From contig NC_085124.1 of the NCBI RefSeq assembly GCF_030269925.1, positions 7,068,001 to 7,132,000 on the forward strand: a DNA stretch of 64,000 nt. Reading direction: 5' to 3'. The first letter of the stretch is position 1. Each line of letters begins with the position of its first letter. The position numbers and the translations under genes were made by a program. This DNA comes from Bombyx mori. Lineage: Eukaryota; Arthropoda; Insecta; Lepidoptera; Bombycidae. Below the pieces are notes generated by a model that made no database searches, was not told the origin of the DNA, and was given only the letters and a program-made list of their open reading frames with translations. Below are positions 31,471 through 43,380 of the stretch, in pieces.

Positions 31471-33455
31471 TAATATACTAACACACTTTTTTAAATTAGA
31501 ATTAGTTACGTAGATGTTTTAGAATTTTTTTATCGAAATAACCGTTTTGTTATTTTGTTTTACTTCACGAATCGACATAGATTTTTTGCACTTACTCTTA
31601 TGACCAAGTATATTAAGTGTATAATCTATGCTTATGACTCTCAAATATATTAAGTGTATTTTTATAGAGATTTTATGACCTGGTAACTAAGACCTTTAAA
31701 TCATGTCTTATTTTAATTTATTTTCTTATTTTTATGAAAAATTATGAAATGAAATGAAGATGATTAATTTGAGACACTAATCAACTGGGATGAAATTAAA
31801 TGAAAGGAAATGAGATGATATAAGATGAAATATAATCTCAGTAAAATGGTGGTCATTTACTAAGATTTTTTCAGTGGACTTTTTGGAGGATCCCGAGAAG
31901 TTACGTCCAGCGGCTTTGTTTCATTTTCCCACATTTGTGCATTTTCACAGATATTAAACAGTTAATAAACCACCGTTATTACACATTTAAACCTGAAGAA
32001 ACACTAAATAGACAAAATAAAACAAGTCACACAACTTCACTCCTCGCGTTCCCGCCAAAAAGTCCAAATATTAAGTGTATAATCTATGCTTATGACACCT
32101 ATTGTCACTGCTGTCTATGTATAATATGTTTTCTTTTCTTTTGATAAGGAGTTTCTATATCTATCAAAACCAATAGAGACACGGGTGTTAAGGCTCAGTT
32201 TTTACAATACAACGGCTGCCTACCCTTCAAGCTGAAACGCCAGAAAACATTTTCAAAAGTTTTAAAATGGAACTGTACAATTTTTTTAAACCTGTACAGT
32301 ACGATTTCGTTATTTTAAACGTGTTAGTCGGTCATCCGGGCTTTGTGAAGTGGCAGCCGGCTCAAACATAAGTGCCATAAACGGAGATCCGACGGCCTTT
32401 TGAAAAATTACATTTATTAAATTTTCAACGCTATCCAACACTGTATCCGTTGATTATTCCAATTTTTCGCATCGTCCGTTCACGTTAATTGTTTTTTCAG
32501 TTCCATCCAATTCGCTCTTCAGTTAGCTTTACAATTTCAAAGTGTCATTTGATTCGTGATGGATTTCGGAAGTTTTTTGCCAATTTCACGGTTCGGAGCG
32601 ATCCCCGATGGATTCTGTTGTTTCAACATACATTCAAACCAATAGATCTGCGAGAAAAATAAGAGTCCTTCTCGACGCTAGCTCGATTTTATCACCGGAA
32701 ATAACGTATGCGAAAAATAAATATTCTTTTTCCTGTTTCCAATACTGGTTAGTGCTTGGTCGCAGTTTTGCTTGCTTACTGGCTTTTGTAGTGTATTGGA
32801 ATCTTTTTAAAATTTTAAACACAGTAGTAAAACAAAAATGGAATGGAATTACGGCTTGGAACAGCTATTACTACTTATATGAAATGATAAAACTATTTAT
32901 ACTATTATGCTGAGTATCTATTAGATTTATTTTAGATTATTTCAGAGGACAGTATCCATCTGATCTTAAGTTTCATACGATTGTGACGCAACGCATTTAT
33001 AGACCATTTATTTAATGTTAAAACAGAGCGCTACTTAATCTTGGTATCAATGTTGAGAGATAAGTCTACTTACAAATCGGCATACATAAACGGTTACCAC
33101 TATTAGGTCTATTTCGGTATTCAGTCACCATTGCGGCTTTACGGGTAGCCGTTATTGTAATTTAATTATGACTGCGACATCGTATCTCAAGAAGGATCAA
33201 TGCGTACACGTCGGGTGATCATTGAGTTTTGTCATTAAAAACAATACATTTAATTGATTGTATACGATTGTGGAATTTGAATAACAGTAATAATGGTTCG
33301 AAGAACTAACCGAAGAATGCAGTTTCGTATTTTTCAAATCGCAGTATGCATAGGTTTTTGAGGTAACTGAACACTTAATGAATATTCTCCTTTTGTGGCA
33401 CTTAATACAAAGCAAGCCGTGCATTTGTGTTAAAAAATAATTTATATATTAATAC
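31471..33455. other. unassigned AT-rich stretch
   Basis: Nearly 2 kb with no convincing gene. The word ATTAAGTGTATAATCTATGC occurs twice (about 31612-31631 and 32071-32090), a direct repeat of unknown origin. The 101-codon frame at 32608-32913 has no signal peptide or domain I can name and is not supported. Confidence 0.4.
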
Positions 33456-33850
33456 GCGAAGGAAAAACTTTGTATCCCTTTTTAGGAAAATTACGCGGAC
33501 GGGGGAGTATGAAATTTCCCACACTTATAGAGAATATAGAGAAAGAGTGCAGAATGCTAATATTTTTTTAAATTATGCCTAAAAATACATTGAATCAATA
33601 AGAAAAACATTACGCACACTACCATGTATTTGACGCACACACGCATGCATACTATTTATTTATTGTCAAACTTTTGTTCTTGACGTCGGTTGTCAAATTG
33701 AGAATAGATTAAATATTGTTTGTCTTTATAAATATTTTTCTATAGTCTTGTAGTCTTGGTGAAATTTGTGATTATAGAAGTAAAATAGTCTTTGAAAATA
33801 GAATTATAATAGTGTACAAACTTATAATGTCAATTAATTAAAGTCGAATT
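33456..33850 (+). repeat. possible moth dispersed repeat, single copy here
   Basis: Text such as ATTACGCGGACGGGGGAGTA, CACTTATAGAGAATATAGAG and GACGCACACACGCATGCATA resembles a repeat I associate with lepidopteran genomes. No second copy or ends are visible in this window, so this rests on recognition only. Confidence 0.3.
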
Positions 33851-34524
33851 TCGACTACCGTAGGACCACTAGTATGTTTAATCACATAAACAAAATCAAC
33901 ACACGAAATAAGATATGGGGAACGATAAGAACGCCAAAAATAAAAAAAAACAAGATCAACATTAACTTTAAATTAAAATAACGCACATAACGCGGCGAAA
34001 TGTCTCAATTTATTAAACGAAAGCGTGACAAAAGCTGTAAATGTAGAATGGTCCTTTAAATCACACCAATCGCCACGCCTACGGTCACCGAAATTGTATT
34101 TTCATGTAAAATTGCTAAAATGTAACCTTATTTCGTTATTTTCGTAGAATACAAATAATTAAGATTGCGATCTTAACATTTACAAATTCCTTATTTAGCC
34201 ACCAGAATGTGTAAGAATAATTCATGTCTTTTATCTGTAACGTAAATCCGAAAGGTGTTCTAAATTATTTCATTTTAGCGAGATCCTAAACTTCCACACC
34301 TATAAAGATTCTTTTCAATATTTATAATAACAATTTTGAAATAAACTTCCATTTCAGTAACCTTCATGAAAAGGCTCTGCTCTTTATTTCGATTTATTTT
34401 ATTTTATATATATTTTTGCTTTAGAACTATTTCTACAGACTAATTGGCCTAAATACACTAGCTTATATAAGCGCGAGCGAGATTCAAGGATACTGATGGT
34501 ACTATACAATAAATCTTCAGTGAG
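33851..34524. other. unassigned stretch
   Basis: AT-rich, with no gene or bounded repeat seen. Confidence 0.4.
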
Positions 34525-34955
34525 AAATACCACTTTTTTTATTGTCCTTGTAGGTAGACGAGCATACGGCCCACCTGATGGTGAGTGGTTACTTTTGCTT
34601 ATGGACGTCAGTAATGCCAGGGGCAGAGTCAAGCCGCTGCCTGCCTGCCTGCCGCTGCCCGTTAAGTACCTAAGCCTTGTTTAAAGGATATGTCATAACG
34701 CTCGGGAAAGACCGTGGAGATAAGCTCATTCCGAAGCCGGATGGTATGTACGTGGCAAAAATTTCTCGAAATATAATGTGAATGAACGCAATGACTCCAG
34801 GTAGTATGGATGAACTCTACTCTAGTGGTGGGCGGTGCGATGGTAAAAAACAGATGATGGGATCATCTCAAACAATTCCTCAGAGCACTCCTCATGAATC
34901 ATTGGGTATAAAATACAAAAAGAACTGAAATCCCTCCGCAGATCCAGAGGTTTTC
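34525..34955 (-). pseudogene. CR1-like LINE end, degraded (family D)
   Basis: The plus strand begins TTTTTTATTGTCCTTGTAGG TAGACGAGCA, the inverse of the family D 3' end. On the minus strand the peptide text of the 30119-30540 copy can be followed with frameshifts, for example the CTGAGGAATTGTTTGAGATG segment near 34880. Clearly dead. Confidence 0.65.
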
Positions 34956-36729
34956 TTTCAATACAAATTTTCGTTATATCAAAATTTCGCTAGCACGTTA
35001 TTTATATGTGTGATTATGTAATTTGTTTTTTAACGAGTTGAACTGAGCACTGGTGAGTTGAACACAAGAAATATATTTAAATATGATTCCGAATCGAATA
35101 TCGGAAAATAATATGTAAAGGAAAAGGCACTTTTTACTATGTTTTATAAAAAAAATTATTAAATCAATGCTATTTGGGTATCTGTTACATATTCGTTAGT
35201 GAAAAATTTGAAACCGATCGTGTTTTTTTATTTTTGGAAAATTTAATGCTAATATTTATTGTCTTTTTACGCGATTATCCTATCTCAGGAGTTAGCATAA
35301 ACGAGTTATTTGTCACTGCTTTGTTTCAACAGTGCGCAAATTCAAAATAATCAAATGCTTAACGATCCAAATGGATATCTTGAGCCGAGAAAAGCCGTTT
35401 CAGCATCGAGCATTGAATCCGTCGTATTGTTTTATAATCCGAATCGTAAATATCAGTTGTAAATTGGAATCGTTATCTACTTTGACTTATTATGATCGAC
35501 ACCTCTGTCGCCATTTGTTTATTTTCAGAAAGTAATTGCTTTTTGGAGTATTTTCATTTAATTTATTTTTTGGGAATACTTGGGAATATTTTTTGGCCTT
35601 AAGTCTCCAGATAAATTGTTAGAAAAACACTCCAAGCAAACATTGTATACTTCGTCAATACTAAAGGTTTGTCACTTAACTTTGTCTTTTTACAATGCTG
35701 TATTAAAACAATAATTTATTTTCTTTCTATTTTTAGAATGTCTCGATAAGGAAGAATGAAAGAAGAAAATAAATTATCAAGAACGCTACATATTCATGGA
35801 TTTCTTTGGTGTAGTTGTTGTGATACACTCACTTAAGAGTCCGTGCTTATAATGTAAGACATCCGCTGTACTTCGGCTATTCTGGTGAGTTATAATACTC
35901 ATGAACATACGATTTTATGTTCAATAGCACTGTGCCGAACACGTCTTCTCGGACGATATTACAATGAAAAAAAAACAACATCGTTTAATTAAAACAAATT
36001 GTGAAAACTACTATTATTGTTAGTGGACTAGATCTGCGGAAGTATAGATTTACCAGTCAAATTCCAGATGGAATTATTTATAGTGCGTTCTGGCTTAAAA
36101 CCTAGTAGATCTTCCGATGCAATGATGACTCTGAGGTCAAATTTCAAAATAGGTGGTGGTTCATAGTGATGGCTGTGTAGGTGACGGCATTAACGACATT
36201 GAGTTTCGTCTGTCTATCTATATAGGCTTGCTTGGACGTAATATTCTTCAAGTTATTTATTTATTTTGCGAATGTCTAACCAGGTTACGGGCAATTCACT
36301 CTTATCACAAGTCCGAGCTAAATAATTTGAATATAATAATATGACTTAGCAGTTCACCTGTTTTTGGAACTAAAGGCCAAAAGCATTTACATATTGTGGT
36401 CCGTAACAGACTCCGGCGACTCATAATCATTACTTGCCAAGCGAAATTAGCCCCTAAGGTGTTCTAGCCAGCAACTATCCCCACTTTATTATCCCGAAAA
36501 CGTGCTCATTCATGTTAATTCGAGACGTTTGATGTGGTTTACAGTATCAGTTTCTCATTCCACTACAATTAAGTACAGTATAATACCCAATTGTATGCCA
36601 AATAATAACAAGCGTATTTTGCTCACAGCCTTGTTCGTTTTATAGATAGGTATATTTAGTTTTTTTTTTGGATAATTATTTGCTTCGTTGGATTGGATAA
36701 ATTGCACATAAATTTAGAATTTATTATTT
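34956..36729. other. unassigned AT-rich stretch
   Basis: No supported gene. Small open frames at 35332-35535 and 36153-36344 have no recognisable features. Confidence 0.4.
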
Positions 36730-37030
36730 GTACACCTTTTTTTTAGATCAACTTTTTTTTGTTCAGACGAGTGAAAGAACTAACAGCTCTCCGGTAGCTG
36801 TTTGGTAACCGGAGCACATAGACATCCTAACTTGAATGCTTTCACCAACTTGAGACTTGAGGCTGATGACTCAATTGTATATTCCATCATCGTGGAAGTC
36901 ATTCGTGGACATTAGTTAGGAACGTACTAAAGTGATTAGAAAAATTTGTATCTGCACCCGGGATTTAAACAATGGTAATTTTATACGAATACACCAGGCA
37001 TCTTATATCTTAGGCCATGACAACTGCCAA
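36730..37030 (-). repeat. tRNA-derived SINE family C, near full length
   Basis: Poly(T) runs at 36739-36760 mark the tail of a minus-strand element. The head at 36950-37030 reads on the minus strand as TGGCCTAAGATATAAGATG (box-A-like) and GTTTAAATCCCGGG (box-B-like). The tail half, with GTCTATGTGCTCCGGTTACC and ACTCGTCTGAAC, is a diverged version of the 3' end of SINE family B. It therefore links the tRNA-like head to the family B type tail. Confidence 0.65.
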
Positions 37031-39739
37031 TCGTACAGTATCATACAGACAGTACAAGAACACTTCGAGAACAAATAAATTACGTCGAATAGTTATTGAA
37101 TATTCTCAGAATACTGAGAAGAAGCCTTTTATTATCGAAAAGTTTTAATAAATTATCAAAATTAATCCTCAACAAAAATACAAAAACTTTAATCTTAAAA
37201 CTTGTTAATACTAAATCATTCTCTTGAACATTTAGTGAAACAAGCAATTTATAATATTTTAAACTTGAATTGTATGATTTGCTAGAGTCGCGTCGAAATT
37301 TTTATCTGTTGATCAAATAGACGACAGACATCTCGCTGGCGACAAATTTACTCTCGTACTGTACGATTTTAATCATAGCTTTCTTACACATTTTTTTCGT
37401 TTTAAAATTGTTATGAAGAAATAAGTGCTACTAAAATCTACTTAGTTGATTTGAAATTTTCATGTCCGTATTGGATGCGGGAGCCATGCAGTGAATCGCT
37501 TAATTAATTGTAAAATGTTCATGGAATTTCTTCCTGGCTCGCCCATGTTACTGATGGAGGGGGAAAAATCACTTGATTTTGCATAGATGAAAGTTTTGGC
37601 CTAAAGCTAAAGTATCCAGTGTTATCCAATTTTTTGAGACTATCCAAAATAGTTCAAAACCCGCAGGCAAGTTGTTCATCAAACTGTTCTAAAGAACCGT
37701 TATTAATGAACAGTTAACTGTATGAAGAAATAGCGTCGTGCGGTAAACATGAAAATTTGTGAGAGGGAGACATATTATTTACTTATTTTACATTATTTTA
37801 TTTCATTTATTCATTCATTCGCATATTTCGGATACGAAACTGGTATGCCTTCCAGTTTTAAGGGTGGGATAGTCGTTATACAATACAAGTGAGACTTCTA
37901 TGAGCTTCGGTAAATAGTCCTTAGTGCAATGACAATAAATCACTTCTCAATCTTGCTGTTACTGCAAAAAAATGTTTTCTACTAAAAGCCAGGGCGTTTT
38001 TAAATGAACGTGAACCCAAAAACGTGCATGGAAAAAAGCAAATACCTCTGCACGATAATAACAGTGTAAAAATAAATTTATTCGGTAAACATGTATTTAC
38101 CTGCGAAAGAAAGGTTAAAATTTCTTTTTCATTTGTTTATTGTATACAATATTGTGTACTACACAAATGCAGAATGCAGTTTTGCCGAAGCTTTAGCCAT
38201 TATTGTCGATACTCGCACTAATTTGACCGAATTTGCGTAATGCCCTGCAATTTGACCAGACTCGCAATTCTGGGTTATTATCATTCCGCCAGGTCTACTG
38301 TAGCACAAAAATTAAAATCGAGAGAAATTACAAATTTACTTGTGAACGATGTTGCTTCCAAATTATTTCTACTGTTATGATGCTAGTACAAATATAGGCT
38401 TTAAATTGTTAGTGTTAGAAATGCAGTAATATTGTCTTCATTATCGTAAACATTAAGTGTGTTATTTTTGAGAAGTGATCTTCTTTTGACGATAGATCAT
38501 ATCAAGCTTTCCTTATTTTTCTCGTCCACTTCGCTTTGTTTTTGACATAATCGTCAGTAGCATTGCATTCCGTCTTATCCTTCACAACTACATCTTTCCA
38601 CCTTGTCGTGGGTATTCCCGAAGATTACAGACCATTTATTTGTTTTCAGTGCCAAGTTTTTCATTTTTTTTAAATCCAAAAATTTATCATTTCATACAGT
38701 GTTAAAAGCACAATTATTTCAGCTAATACAGAAAAACAATATATTTCAAAATTAGAACGTTGCGGTTTCAAGAATTCATTCTTAAACAATGGCTTGGCAC
38801 AATGCCAAATACAAATATAACGCACCTGTCATCTCCCCTGTCAAAATGAGTCCGAAAAAAAAGTATCGAAAAAACAATTTGGCACCTACGATATTGTGTT
38901 ACATTTATTTTATCGCGATGAAAGATTTTGTACAGTTTATTGTATTAAAAAAGTTACTAACAATTAAAACTTCATTTATTCTTTTATCTAACAGTCTTGA
39001 TTGTACAGAAATTTTGACAAAATTGTGATTCGGTTTCACTATAAATTTAGTCGTATTGTAAAGTTAGTGATTGTGTTCATCATATTGTGTCTATGGGCTA
39101 TGGTTACTCTTAAGCCAGATAAACTGGGAACTCATCGGCCCATCTATACTTTATTGCATCAAATAATGTCAATAGAATGCCCAGCAGGCCTACAACACTT
39201 GTTACCATCAGTACTCGAAACAGAAGTCAGACAAAGTGGGTAAAATAAGGGAAAGGTATGAACAAATGATGTAAAAGTTGCTTAAAATAATAGGAGACCG
39301 GAGGGTGACCGGCGGGAGAATGTCCATATTTTCTAAATAAAAATCGATATGCCCATTACTGCGATTAAATACAAAATATTTAAAAGGATTTATGCAATCT
39401 AACAATTCCATTTAGTCTCCACGTGTCAACCGATATTGACCGACAAAATCAGACACGAGACGATAGACGCCAGCGCGTGGCGAGAAATGAAATAAAACAA
39501 CTGTTGCCGAATACGTTCTTTATTGACGTGGAGTTGGCAACTTGAGGAAATAACATTTGACATGGGTCAGACACAGCTTGAAGAACAATGTATTTATTTA
39601 TTTATTGTATTTCAACTTTCTACATTTTCAATGAATTTATATTTTATTTAAAATCATTAGATACTTTCCATTTCTATACCTATTATTATACTATTTTGTA
39701 CGTACAAATACAACAAAACAAGACCCACTATGAACCTAT
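37031..39739. other. unassigned AT-rich stretch
   Basis: About 2.7 kb with no supported gene, RNA or bounded repeat. The frames at 38024-38221, 38789-39028 and 39001-39243 are short and without motifs. Confidence 0.4.
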
Positions 39740-40005
39740 ATTTATTGTGGTAAGTAAGTTCTTCTTGTTCTTTTTCTTCACCTTGTCCCACTAGGTGGGG
39801 TCGGCACAGCTAATTTTTCTCGTCCATTCTCTTCCATTAGCTATCAGCTCAACACTCATTCCTCTATTTCTCATATCGTCATTCACACACTCCCTCCATG
39901 TCTTCTTCGGTCGACCTCGTCCCCCTCTACCTTGCACTACCATTCTCATAAATATCCATCTTCTCTCTTCGCATCACATGTCCATACCACGCTAACCGTA
40001 ACCGT
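39740..40005 (-). pseudogene. LINE C-terminal remnant (RTE-like)
   Basis: On the minus strand a frameshifted peptide can be followed: WYGHVMRRED-type start, then GRPKKTWRECVND-type text and a final CADPT before GTGGGACAAGGTGAAGAA. This resembles the end of RTE-type or related LINE proteins. Several stops make it a dead fragment. No catalytic domain is present. Confidence 0.6.
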
Positions 40006-41244
40006 AAACTACCAAATACTAGCTACACATTTCCATCTGACTCCATACCGAAGAGGACATTCGGATTGTCGATAATACCGATCTCGAGAATCGTATCGGT
40101 ATACAAAAAGACTTGTCGCTGTATAATATTGTGTCATTTGGATGTGGAACAGGGAATCTCCGAGCACAATCATTATTTGTTGATTAGAATCAGTCCTTAA
40201 TCACTTGTAATGAATACAAAAAGGTTATGATTTATTGAAATAAAAATATTTACAAACAAATAATTAAAGAGCACAAAGACCAAATCAATATCAATAAATA
40301 CATTTATAGGAATAACCTTGATCGTAATTGCATTCTGAATTCAGACTTTTTCGATGACGAATAAAATTTCATTAGAGCTGTACTGGCATCTCATTAAAAT
40401 TTTGATGAAAAATGTTATTGAAACGACAGTGTACAGCGTTTTATAAAAGAGTAAATCCTCTAAAATCCTCATGTGGTTGCCGACGAAACCTTGTAGCTTG
40501 CCAGTTTTGCCCGCCATGTTCGCGTAAGCCGAGGATTACATTAAATTACATAAAGCACAAAAACACGTTACGCTCAATGAGCCTGAGATCACTTTACTGA
40601 TATTAAAATTTATGCTCCAGCAATTTATTTGTTAAGGTATTGTTTTCGTCTCTGAAACAAACCTAAACATTTCAATTGTCGAAAGGCTGGATTTCTCATT
40701 AAAGGTATCGGCAACTTATGATTTCTAATTTTAATAACACAGAATAGCAGTAATATACGTCATAAATTAAATTAATTGAAAATTTGATAGACTAACAAAT
40801 AATGTTCCAGGAAATTTAACCGTAACAATTTCAATTCCTCAATTCAATTCTTCAGAACAGGAAAAAGAACAAAACATATAAAACACAGCACTAGTTTTAC
40901 AAGAAAGAAAAAAAACTGCTTTTTCCCTTCAATTTAGTATATAAAACTATATTCAAACATGGCGTTCCGTCCCCACCCTGTAGTCAGACAGGAAGCATTG
41001 TTTAGTCGAGTACTTAAAAACTAATCCTACCTAGTGCTATTAAAACAAAGTGCAGTACAACACGGTGATTGGTCGAGAGCCCCTCGCAGACTTCGTACGA
41101 GTCTAGTGCCCCTGTGTCTATAGTTCACCCTTTAAGTTGCTGTTTTAGTTTTAATTATGTACGTGACGTGCATTGTTGAAGCTTCGTCGTGTAGTTTAAG
41201 GTTTATATGTTAAAGTCTCTTTTGGCAGTTACATTAAATTCATT
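40006..41244. other. unassigned stretch
   Basis: No supported gene or repeat. Confidence 0.4.
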
Positions 41245-41554
41245 ACCTAATAGACATAACCATTCTAACCGGCGCCATCTAGGGCGCCCGAGAGGGCTGG
41301 TGGTCGTGGCGCCGACGACCGCCAGTCCGGCGTCCCGAGGGGGAGGGTGATGGGAGAGATGTGCTCCGCACTAAGCGCTTCACTTTCACTCCTTTGCCTT
41401 TTCATGAGTTCTGTTTCATGCGAGGTTTGGAAGTTGGTTGTTGATCGACAGGAGGTTATAGTCGGTTCAACTCCGACATGCCCCGCCCTCCATCCCCAGT
41501 GGAGGGCGGAAGTTCGGTGATTTTCTCCTGACAAAAAAAACCTAATAGACATAA
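41245..41554 (+). mobile_element. short non-LTR retrotransposon tail with perfect 15-bp duplication (family G)
   Basis: ACCTAATAGACATAA occurs at 41245-41259 and again at 41540-41554. Between them is a GC-rich 280-bp block that ends in AAAAAAAA. This is a 5'-truncated retrotransposition product on the plus strand. A second copy of the same text is at 56678-56860 (GACCGCCAGTCCGGCGTCCC, ATGTGCTCCGCACTAA). The parent LINE is not identified. Confidence 0.75.
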
Positions 41555-41639
41555 AAACAGTTTCTGAATAAAGGAGTGGGTGAAATGCTCTTAAAGAAAC
41601 TTAAAATATTCGTTTCTAATATTTGTCCTGTGATCAACG

Positions 41640-41915
41640 TGATATTGTAAAAGTAGCATTGTTGTTTATACGGATTTTGTTACCTTTGTGGGCAAATAAA
41701 AATAAGGTCCACCTGACATCAAGATCACCGTTGCTCGAAGACAATGATACGGGCACAGCCAAGCCGCAGCCGCTGCTTAGGGCTTCTTTCAAATCTGGTT
41801 TGAAGAAAGATGTGTCATAGCGCTTAGAAAACACCGTTGAAGGGAAACTCATTCCAGAACCGAATGGTGCGTAGCAAAAATATTTTCTGGAAACGCAGAT
41901 CCAGAAATAAGAGTG
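41640..41915 (-). pseudogene. CR1-like LINE end, degraded (family D)
   Basis: The minus-strand peptide text FGSGMSFPSTVFSKRYDTSFFK corresponds to the LWNEFSSTVFPERYDMSLFK region of the copy at 30119-30540. No functional domain remains. Confidence 0.65.
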
Positions 41916-41945
41916 GTATTGCATATTAGGTCATGTTTTTTTTAA

Positions 41946-42180
41946 ACTTTGATGGGTGGACGAGCTCAAGGCCTAACTGATGTTAAGTGGTTACTGAAGC
42001 CCATAGACATCTACAATGTAAATGCTGCCACCCAACTCGAGACACGAGTTGTAAGGTCTCAATTTTAAAAGTAAAACGGGTGTCCCACCCTTCAAACTGA
42101 AGCGCATTACTGCTTCACGGCAGTAATAGGCAGGGTGGTAGTACCTACCTACCGGACTCACAAGACGTCCTTATTAGAAA
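41946..42180 (-). repeat. SINE family B, near-complete copy
   Basis: Starts GGGTGGACGAGCTCAAGGCC after a T run and continues through GGTGTCCCACCCTTCAAACT and GCATTACTGCTTCACGGCAG to CTCACAAGACGTCC. Confidence 0.7.
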
Positions 42181-42879
42181 TTAGGTTGGCTTTACCTTTC
42201 AATTGGCTTCGCTATTGAATGCCACTCAAAAAGATCGATCCAAGAATCTCAATAGCCTCAGAAAGTTGAAAAATTATGCCTTGACATTTCTGCGCCAGAC
42301 TTGTTGGCAGTGAACGCGCATACCTGTCTTTAAATGAATTCATAATAATAATATGTACTATGACTAAACTACTATGATTTTTTATATATAATAAAGGATT
42401 GTATAAAAGAATCTGACGAAACAGTGACTTTAAATATTGCTAAACAGTAAATCGATTAGAATTAATTTTGAATAAAAAAATTTCTTCGCCTTTATATATT
42501 AAGTGAAACAAAAGGTTATGTGAGTATATACCAAGACCTCTGATTGGCTGTATTTCAATGAATAGAACAATTCAACCCTTCAACAGCGGTATCGGGTTGC
42601 GGTCATGGAGCCAGGAATATCAATTAACAAAATGGCCGCCGAACTAACCCGAGCATGTCGAAATAGAAAAAAAAACTATGTTTGTATATTTTGACCTTTA
42701 TGGTTGTTCCAAGACATAGACTGCAGCGAATACTCACAAGCGAGGAGGATTATTGTAATTTGATTATTGAAAAAATATTGTGTGTTATGGGACCTTCTTC
42801 ATATCTAAATATGTACTTCGTTTTAGATCAAGCACTTTCTGTGTAAATCAACAATAATAATAATAATAGAACACTGCTG
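42181..42879. other. unassigned stretch
   Basis: No supported gene. ATA-type simple repeat at 42851-42869. Confidence 0.4.
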
Positions 42880-43122
42880 GTAGGACGTCTTATGAGTCCG
42901 CACAGATAGGTACTACCGCCCTGTCTATTTCTCCAGTGAAGCAGTAATGCGTTTCCGTTTGCAGGGTAGGGCAGCCGTTGTACTGTTAAAACGGAGCCCT
43001 TAAAACTTATATCTCAAGGTAGGTGGCATTTTCGTTGTAGATGTCTATAAGCTACGGTGACCACTTAAAACCAGGTGGCCCGTGAGCTCGTCCACTCATC
43101 TAAGTAATAAATAAAAAAAATA
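42880..43122 (+). repeat. SINE family B, near-complete copy
   Basis: Runs from CTGGTAGGACGTCTTATGAG to CTCGTCCACTCATCTAAGTA followed by ATAAATAAAAAAAA. It gives the family in its sense orientation. Confidence 0.75.
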
Positions 43123-43299
43123 CATATTAATAAATTAATAATTGGATGTATTGGTTCCAGAAATTTCCCTGCTTTTTAAGAAGTGTTACTCGTAAGAAGT
43201 ATAGAATAATAAGTTGGATACTAGTGCTAAGCGGTTGGTCCGACCAGATCCGCTCTTGATTCCATATTTCACAACGCCCTCTACACCGCCAGAGACAGA

Positions 43300-43380
43300 A
43301 ACAGATGAGAAAGATCGTGCGAGAGAAAGTGATACAGAAGGGTGGTCACGATCCTCAGCATTGAAGAATACGATGCAACA
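43300..43380 (+). repeat. RTE-like LINE 3' tail fragment
   Basis: GGTCACGATCCTCAGCATTG followed by AAGAATACGATG matches the tail of the RTE-like copy at 18290-18340. Only the last tens of bases are recognisable. Confidence 0.55.

Noticed and set aside
32608..32913. A 101-codon frame with a hydrophobic centre as a small membrane protein
   Set aside because: No signal, domain, second copy or splice context. A frame of this length by chance is plausible in 64 kb.
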